A DNA stretch of 11,458 nucleotides from JBGSYN01 sp041750975 (GTDB taxonomy: Bacteria; Pseudomonadota; Alphaproteobacteria; Geminicoccales; Geminicoccaceae). A program made the position numbers and the translations under genes. The stretch spans positions 1 to 11,458 of the forward strand of contig JBGSYN010000033.1 in the NCBI GenBank assembly GCA_041750975.1. The letters run 5' to 3'. The notes under the pieces were generated by a model. The model had not been told where the DNA came from. It did not search any database and saw nothing but the letters and a program-made list of their open reading frames with translations. The stretch's first letter is position 1. Each line of letters starts with the position of its first letter. Below are positions 6,880-11,458 of this stretch, piece by piece.

Positions 6880-7006
6880 CGCTACGCCGTTTCAACCTGT
6901 TGTCGCATCGTGAATTCCAGCCGCTGTCGATGTTGCCCGACCTTAGCCCAATTCCGGTTAACGGGGAATGTAGACACGACCAGACATGATCGGTTGTGAT
7001 CCGAAA

Positions 7007-7633
7007 TCAGCCGCAGTTCTCGATCGCCCGCAAGAGCGGCAGCCATTCCGCACGCAACTCCTCGCCCTGACGTCCGCCGAGATCGAAGATGCTCTGGCCC
7101 TGCACCGCCAGTTCGCCATAGATCGCCCGGTCGCTGAGCCTCGTGACGACCGGCTGGTCGATCTCCTCGAGAAACGTCTCCAGCCGCTGCGCCGCGCGGG
7201 AGCGATTGCGCAGACGATTGGCGACGATGGCGACGCCCTTCTTCTGCTTGCGGATCGGTTTGAGCGCTTCGAGGCGCGCCAGAAAATCGCCGGTGCTGGC
7301 TTCATCGAAGATCGAGGGCAGCACCGGAACGACGACGATGTCGGCGGCATCGAGCAAATTGTCCACATGCTTCATCTTGAGGCCGGCAGGCGCATCGATC
7401 ACCAGGCGCTGCAGCCTCTTGTCGACCTTTTCGGTATCCTTGTGCCAGTCATGGCCCTCGATCGCGTTGTCCGCGGCGGGGCGAAGCTTGAGCCATTGCA
7501 GGCTGCTTTGTTGGCGATCGACGTCGGCCAGCGCCGTGCTCAAGCCACCTGCAGCGAACGCCGCGGCAAGATTGATCGCGATCGTGGTCTTGCCACAGCC
7601 GCCCTTGGTATTCGTCACGACAACGCTGATCAT
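7007..7633 (-). CDS. Small orphan ParA/MinD-type ATPase
   Basis: This is a deviant-Walker ATPase of the ParA/MinD superfamily, whose members position plasmids, chromosomes or protein cargo by ATP-dependent binding to nucleoid or membrane. The 208 residues begin directly with the deviant Walker A, TKGGCGKTT (signature Lys10, P-loop Lys15). These are followed by ADVDRQQSSLQW (46-57 region), the Walker A' strand LVIDAPAGL, and VVVPVLPS. A basic C-terminal segment (RKQKKG, RLRNRSRAAQR) could bind DNA. There is no N-terminal helix-turn-helix, so it resembles the short type-Ib ParA and McdA-like proteins. No ParB gene or obvious parS sites are seen. Its ATG overlaps the stop of the CYTH-CHAD gene (ATGA), which points to a shared role. 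The actual cargo is unknown; polyphosphate granules are a guess from that neighbour. Confidence 0.85.
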   Translation of the reverse strand: MISVVVTNTKGGCGKTTIAINLAAAFAAGGLSTALADVDRQQSSLQWLKLRPAADNAIEGHDWHKDTEKVDKRLQRLVIDAPAGLKMKHVDNLLDAADIVVVPVLPSIFDEASTGDFLARLEALKPIRKQKKGVAIVANRLRNRSRAAQRLETFLEEIDQPVVTRLSDRAIYGELAVQGQSIFDLGGRQGEELRAEWLPLLRAIENCG

Positions 7634-9246
7634 GAGCGGTCCTTTCCGGCCTTGGCGTGGCTTTGTTTGCCGCTGGGCCAGAAGGGATCCCGCTTGGCGA
7701 ACCTGCGCCAGTCCTCGACCGTGTCGGCTTCGCCGATGGACACCAGATGCGCGTACCAGCCGATCACGACACCACCGCCGCGCGCCGCCTTGACCCGTTC
7801 GGCTCCGGCCCGGGCAGCGCCGATCAAGTCGTCGACGAGCCGTTCGGCCACTGCCACATCGTTCAGATGGCCCAGATGGTCCTGCATGGTCGACGCCGCC
7901 GCAATGAAGCTCCCGGTGTCCTTGCTCTCGAACAGGCTCGCGAAATATTCGGTTCCGTAACGGAGTTTCTTCAAGGCGATCCGCACCTGATGGCGGGCAT
8001 CGGCATCGATGCTTTCGAAATTGCGGCCGCGCTTGCGGACGCGCTTCAAGCCTTTCGCCAGCGTCGCACCGGCCAGTTGCGGCAACGGCATGCGCTGGGC
8101 GATCAAGAGATCGACGTCGGCCGCTTCGCGCCAGCCTTTGCGCTCGATCCAGGCAAGAAGATCCAGGACCGTATCGGCGTATTTCTGAGAGCCGATGGCT
8201 TCACGAACCTGCTCCTGGGCCTTGGCCCGTTCCGCCGCAGTCACACCGCGCAAGGCGATCAGACCCTCGTCCTCGGGCCGGGCCTTGAGGATCGGGTCGA
8301 GCATCTCTTCCTCGAAGACATCGAGGTCGCGCACCGGCCCCATGGCATTGAGGATTTCCTTCAATCGCGTATTCCAGTCGGACCGGGTTTCCTTGACCAG
8401 AACATCGCCGAACAGGGAAAGCGCCGATCGCAGGCGTCTCAAGGCAACACGAAGCTGGTGCACGCCCTCGGGATCGGTGCCGTCAAATGCCGCCTGCTCG
8501 TTGCGCAGCCATTGCTCGAGGCCGGCTTGAAAAACCGCCTCCAGGCCCTGTTCGACCGTCATTTCCGGTGACAGCTTGAGTTTCTCCGCCTTAGCCCAGC
8601 GCGGCGCCTCTCCGGCCGCGAGCTGATAGCCACGGGTCGGCTTGTCGAGGGTCAGCAGGCGGACCGAAGCCTGGTTGCGGATCATCCTCGCCAATTCGAA
8701 AAGAGCGCTGGGCTCACCCGACTTCAACTCGAGCTCGACCTCGGAAACTTCGGTCGAGCGTTGCTTCGATTTGATCGTGCCGACATCGAACGCCACCTCG
8801 ATGCGGGACGGCGTCCGCTCGGCATCGGTAAGCTCGAACAGGCCCAGGCGACGCTGCACGTCGGTTTCGAATTGGGGCTCAAGTTCTTCCGGGAATATCA
8901 GGCCGACCAGATCCGCCACCTCCGCATCGTCGAAGGCGCGGAAATCCGGCTTGAAGTCCTCGACCTCGACCTCCCACTCGCGGCGATCGAACAGGACCGA
9001 TCCCTTGCTGTCGGTCTTGAGTGTCTGGGTGAACTTTTTGCCGTTCTTGCGCACCCTGAGCGCCAAGCCGCGTTGCCGCAACCGGCGATCCGCCGTATCA
9101 TAGTAGATGGCTCGAAGTTTCTGGCTGCGAAGGCCGTTCGCGGCCTTATCGGGAAAGAGGAACTCGGCCAGCCGGTCGAGCGTCTTCGGCTCGGCTTTCA
9201 GCCGGAACTCGATCTCGCGGGTTAGATCGTCAGCCTTGGGGTTCAT
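7630..9246 (-). CDS. CYTH and CHAD domain protein (putative inorganic triphosphatase/polyphosphate binder)
   Basis: The CYTH domain (about 8-210) belongs to the triphosphate tunnel family, which hydrolyses inorganic triphosphate or related substrates. Seen here are EIEFR (11-15), IYYDTADRRL (47-56), LALRVRKNGKKFTQTLK (61-77), RREWEVEVED (88-97), RIEVAFD (148-154) and EVELELKSG (169-177). The first motif is normally ExExK; here the last residue is Arg15, a conservative but notable change. The CHAD domain (about 240-520) is helical and His-rich and is known to bind polyphosphate and target granules. Its two half-repeats carry GVHQLRVALRRLRS (His263) and RHQVRIALKKLRY (His419), plus MGPVRDLDV and LGHLNDVAV. 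Length, 538 residues, is normal. No close ribosome binding site precedes the ATG. It leads an operon with the ParA-like gene and is divergent from the universal stress gene. Confidence 0.92.
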   Translation of the reverse strand: MNPKADDLTREIEFRLKAEPKTLDRLAEFLFPDKAANGLRSQKLRAIYYDTADRRLRQRGLALRVRKNGKKFTQTLKTDSKGSVLFDRREWEVEVEDFKPDFRAFDDAEVADLVGLIFPEELEPQFETDVQRRLGLFELTDAERTPSRIEVAFDVGTIKSKQRSTEVSEVELELKSGEPSALFELARMIRNQASVRLLTLDKPTRGYQLAAGEAPRWAKAEKLKLSPEMTVEQGLEAVFQAGLEQWLRNEQAAFDGTDPEGVHQLRVALRRLRSALSLFGDVLVKETRSDWNTRLKEILNAMGPVRDLDVFEEEMLDPILKARPEDEGLIALRGVTAAERAKAQEQVREAIGSQKYADTVLDLLAWIERKGWREAADVDLLIAQRMPLPQLAGATLAKGLKRVRKRGRNFESIDADARHQVRIALKKLRYGTEYFASLFESKDTGSFIAAASTMQDHLGHLNDVAVAERLVDDLIGAARAGAERVKAARGGGVVIGWYAHLVSIGEADTVEDWRRFAKRDPFWPSGKQSHAKAGKDRS

Positions 9247-9439
9247 CGATGGTATCTCGTACTCCGATTTCGGAAAAAGGGGGCGTCCTGGGTCGGCTCC
9301 CGGCTCGCCTGTTTAGATGCCGAGATATCAAATTGCGAAACTACCGATCCATCTCAATGAATCACAAAGCAGGATCGCCTAACGATCGGCCTGCCCGGCT
9401 TGCGTAGCCTCGCCGCAATACATCCAAAGGGGACTGCCA
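9247..9439. promoter_or_regulatory. Divergent intergenic region, CYTH-CHAD operon and usp
   Basis: These 193 bases must hold both divergent promoters, but no convincing sigma-70 -35/-10 pair was found. An inverted repeat TATCTCG (about 9253-9259) and CGAGATA (about 9321-9327) is spaced 61 bases apart. An imperfect stem lies at 9369-9394 (GCAG GATCG, loop CCTAA, CGATC, bulge, CTGC), in what would be the usp leader. Either could be an operator or leader structure. AAGGGGA at 9426-9432 is the usp ribosome binding site. Confidence 0.4.
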
Positions 9440-10282
9440 ATGTCATTCAAGAATCTTCTGGTCTATCTCGATAATACTCGCGGTTCCGAGACAAGGCTCG
9501 AGCTCTCGCTCGAGTTCGCGCGGGAAATGGAGTGCCATCTAACCGCACTTGCCCTGGTCGGCGAGGTCTTTTTTCCGGCCATGGCCGGGGTCAGCCTGCC
9601 CCCCCAATTGCTGCAGGAGCAGACGGATGCCGCCGAGAAGCAATGCCAGAAAGTTCTCGCCAGCGCCACGGCTCGTGCCGGACAAGCAGGCATCAATCTC
9701 GAAACACGTCATGAAACCGCGAACATGGACCGTCTGCCACTCATCCTCGCACGTCATGCGCGGCACGCGGACCTCACGATCGTGGGCCAGTTCGACCCGG
9801 AAAACGGCGAATTCGACGATACCCTGCTGGCCGAGGCGGCGTTCATGGACTCCGGCAGACCGGCAGTGGTCGTCCCGCATAGCTCCGCATTGCGCGCGCT
9901 TCCGGAACACATACTCTTGGCCTGGGATGGTTCCCGCGAGGCGGTGCGGGCGGTCAATGACAGCCTGCCATTCCTCAAGCGCGCCAAGTCGGCGACGCTC
10001 CTCGTCATCGATCCGGAACGATATCGAGGACAGCTCGGTGCAAGCCCCGGCGCCGATATCGCCACCCACCTCGCACGGCACGGCGTCAATGTAGAGGTTC
10101 ACGTGACCCACAGTGCCGGGCTCGGCATCGGCGAGATCCTGGTAAACGAGTCCGAGAGCCTTGGATCGGACATGATCGTCATGGGCGGTTACGGCCATTC
10201 GCGCCTGCGGGAAATGTTGATCGGCGGCGTAACCCAACACGTTCTAAGTCACGCCACGATGCCGATCTTGATTTCCCACTAG
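9440..10282 (+). CDS. Tandem-domain universal stress protein (UspA family)
   Basis: Universal stress proteins are cytosolic, often ATP-binding, and accumulate under starvation, redox or hypoxic stress. The exact role of tandem forms is usually unknown. The 280 residues contain two Usp domains: about 1-147 (KNLLVYLDNTRGSE to GRPAVVVPHS) and about 155-280 (EHILLAWDGSREAVRAV to MPILISH). The second domain carries an ATP-loop motif of the type G-2x-G-9x-G (GGYGHSRLREMLIGG, from about 249), except that the usual Ser/Thr after the last Gly is Gly, with Thr two residues later. The first domain lacks the motif (VGQFDPENGEFDD), so only one nucleotide site is likely. The ATG at 9440 has AAGGGGA 7 bases upstream. 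It is divergent from the CYTH-CHAD operon and convergent, with a 27-bp gap, to the aldolase-family gene. Confidence 0.9.
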   Translation: MSFKNLLVYLDNTRGSETRLELSLEFAREMECHLTALALVGEVFFPAMAGVSLPPQLLQEQTDAAEKQCQKVLASATARAGQAGINLETRHETANMDRLPLILARHARHADLTIVGQFDPENGEFDDTLLAEAAFMDSGRPAVVVPHSSALRALPEHILLAWDGSREAVRAVNDSLPFLKRAKSATLLVIDPERYRGQLGASPGADIATHLARHGVNVEVHVTHSAGLGIGEILVNESESLGSDMIVMGGYGHSRLREMLIGGVTQHVLSHATMPILISH

Positions 10283-10297
10283 GCACAGGTTGCAGGC

Positions 10298-10310
10298 ACG
10301 GCCAAGCCGT
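10298..10310. other. Small hairpin between convergent genes
   Basis: ACGGC (10298-10302), loop CAA, GCCGT (10306-10310) is a perfect 5-bp stem in the 27-bp gap between the convergent stop codons. It touches the stop of the minus-strand gene. No T run follows on either side, so it is at best a weak bidirectional terminator. Confidence 0.25.
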
Positions 10311-11407
10311 CACCCGGTCTTGCCGCGGGCGGCAACCTCGAAGACCCGCTCGACCCGCCCCTGCCGATGGCCATAGACCCGATCGACCAGATTGCTCACC
10401 GGGCAGGCATGGTTGGGAATGACATGGATCCGCTCGCCGATCGCGGGCTTCGCCGCGGACCGGGCAAGATCGAGATGGCCGTGCTCTTCGCTGAGCGAGG
10501 CAACGACTGCCTCCGGATAATCGACGATCCGTCCATAGCCGGCTTGCGGGCTGACATCGTAGGTCAACGATTTCGAGCCGGCGTCGATGATCCCTCGATC
10601 CTCCGCGGCACGGCTGACGACCGTCGCCAGGACGATCAAGGCGCAATCGTCGAAGCTCGCGGCGCCGAAACTCACCTGGGAGCGATCGTGGTAGATATAG
10701 GTGCCGGGGCGATGCTCCGTTGCCGTCGTGACCTCGTGGGCGCGCCACATGTCGGGCGTGCCGCCATTCGAGACGATGCCAGCCTCGAGCCCCTTCTCGC
10801 TCAAACGCGACAGGGTTTCCTTGAAAAAGGTCTGCGCGGCCTCGGGGTGTTGCTTGGGCGGATAGGTGAAGATGCCGGCAAAGCTCAGAGCTGGCGACCG
10901 ATCGACCATCTCGGCCATGGCGACCGCCGCCTCGGGATCGAGCACCCCGCAACGACGGGAGCCGCTATCGCATTCCACGACAATCTCGATCGGACGATCG
11001 AGTCCGGCACCGGCCTCTTCGAGACCGCGAAGCACGGTCTCGCTGTCGCAACCGACCTTGATCCGGGTTCGCGCGTGGAGCTGCCGTAGCCGCTCCAGTT
11101 TCATACGGCCCAGAATGTTATAGGTGACGAGGATATCCTCGAAGCCATGGTCGGCCATGACCTCGGCCTCGCCGAGCGTTTGGCAGGTTATGCCCTTGGC
11201 CCCCATTTCCCGTTGGAGCAGGGCCAGTTCAGGAATCTTGTGGGTCTTGATGTGGGGGCGATTGGCAATCCCGTGACTGTCGCAGTAGTCCTGCCAGCGC
11301 CGCAGATTGCGCTCGACGATATCGAGGTCGATGACCACCGCAGGGGTGTCGAGATCGTCTAGGGTCAAGGATTGCGATTGGGATTGCGACTGGAACTGGG
11401 ACGGCAC
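10310..11407 (-). CDS. DSD1/D-threonine aldolase family PLP- and metal-dependent enzyme
   Basis: This is a fold-type III PLP enzyme (alanine-racemase-like barrel) of the family containing D-threonine aldolase and zinc-dependent D-serine dehydratase. These cleave or deaminate D-beta-hydroxy amino acids. RPHIKTHK (50-57) holds the probable PLP lysine, Lys54. DLDTPAVVIDLD (18-29) is the typical start of the barrel, DVSPQAGYG lies in the C-terminal part, and NHAC (332-335) supplies the His333/Cys335 metal pair typical of the family. Which substrate it uses cannot be told from sequence. The listed start is a GTG at 11407 giving an odd Gln-Ser repeat (QSQSQSQS) before the conserved domain. A TTG at residue 14 would start at the family's usual position, and neither has a clear ribosome binding site. 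An 18-base G run lies 34 bases upstream at the window edge. Confidence 0.88.
   Translation of the reverse strand: MPSQFQSQSQSQSLTLDDLDTPAVVIDLDIVERNLRRWQDYCDSHGIANRPHIKTHKIPELALLQREMGAKGITCQTLGEAEVMADHGFEDILVTYNILGRMKLERLRQLHARTRIKVGCDSETVLRGLEEAGAGLDRPIEIVVECDSGSRRCGVLDPEAAVAMAEMVDRSPALSFAGIFTYPPKQHPEAAQTFFKETLSRLSEKGLEAGIVSNGGTPDMWRAHEVTTATEHRPGTYIYHDRSQVSFGAASFDDCALIVLATVVSRAAEDRGIIDAGSKSLTYDVSPQAGYGRIVDYPEAVVASLSEEHGHLDLARSAAKPAIGERIHVIPNHACPVSNLVDRVYGHRQGRVERVFEVAARGKTG
11368..11394 (+). repeat. Short tandem repeat encoding Gln-Ser
   Basis: Hexamer repeats (GATTGC/GGATTG variants; CAATCC and CAATCG on the coding strand) encode alternating Gln and Ser at the extreme N-terminus of the DSD1-family gene. 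Such repeats can expand or contract in units of six without breaking the frame. It may instead be untranslated leader if the true start is the downstream TTG. Confidence 0.45.
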
Positions 11408-11440
11408 GGGCGGATTCCGGAACAGGCATTGCGAGGAGGT

Positions 11441-11458
11441 GGGGGGGGGGGGGGGGGG
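11441..11458 (+). repeat. Homopolymer G tract at the window end
   Basis: Eighteen consecutive G bases end the window, 34 bases upstream of the DSD1-family gene. A pure tract of this length at a sequence end is more often an assembly or two-colour sequencing artefact than biology. If real, it would be a C tract in the gene's promoter or leader region. Confidence 0.6.

Noticed and set aside
6880..7006. Promoter for the bamD cluster
   Set aside because: The 127-bp gap probably holds one, but no -35/-10 pair good enough to report was found. GATC-containing short repeats near 6988-7001 are too weak to call.
7007..7633. Chromosome partition ParA of a parAB locus
   Set aside because: There is no adjacent parB, no gidA/gidB neighbours and no visible parS sites; the gene is coupled to a CHAD protein instead.
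11229..11429. Alternative ATG start at 11429 upstream of the DSD1-family gene
   Set aside because: It lies in a different frame from the conserved domain and would need a frameshift.
1..11458. tRNA or rRNA genes
   Set aside because: No cloverleaf-like or rRNA-like stretch was recognised by eye on either strand.

Overview
The window reads as GC-rich chromosomal DNA from an alphaproteobacterium, most likely Rhodospirillales-like. The main support is the bamD-recN-ligA gene order, the high-GC codon use, and the alphaproteobacterial character of the CYTH-CHAD, tandem USP and DSD1-type proteins. The exact taxon cannot be fixed from sequence alone. Almost every gene lies on the minus strand; only the first (partial) ORF and the universal stress gene are on the plus strand.

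Region 1 (1-2174) is the accessory part. It opens with the 3' portion of an uncharacterised conserved hypothetical gene. The tail of that gene carries in-frame copies of a short motif, protein N-[CY]-T-N-[DE]-[FI], which at DNA level is close to a fixed word, AAWTRCACGAACGAWTT. Next comes an IS110-family (probably IS1111-subgroup) element. Its transposase is split by a frameshift, and about 200 nt of structured non-coding DNA lie 3' of the transposase, where a bridge RNA would be expected. Beyond the element, two more copies of the CACGAACGATTT word flank a double hairpin that looks like the ligA terminator. One of these copies and one copy inside the hypothetical ORF share a larger composite organisation: a GGGG/CCCC hairpin, then CCTTCCT, then ACGAACGA.

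Region 2 (2175-6879, minus strand) is a housekeeping cluster: bamD (outer-membrane assembly lipoprotein), recN (SMC-like recombination protein) and ligA (NAD-dependent DNA ligase). recN and ligA overlap by ATGA. The partner lpxC, often found upstream of bamD in alphaproteobacteria, is not present here.

Region 3 (7007-9246, minus strand) is a two-gene operon with an ATGA overlap: a CYTH-CHAD protein (predicted polyphosphate/triphosphate binding) followed by a small orphan ParA/MinD-type ATPase with no partner ParB. The coupling of a polyphosphate-binding CHAD protein to a cargo-positioning type of ATPase is the best candidate here for an undescribed system, for example positioning or segregation of polyphosphate granules.

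Region 4 (9440-11458) holds a tandem-domain universal stress protein, divergent from the CYTH-CHAD operon across 193 bp. Convergent to it is a zinc- and PLP-dependent D-threonine aldolase/D-serine dehydratase family enzyme with a Gln-Ser repeat at its N-terminus. The window ends in an 18-base G run just upstream of that gene, which may be a contig-end artefact.
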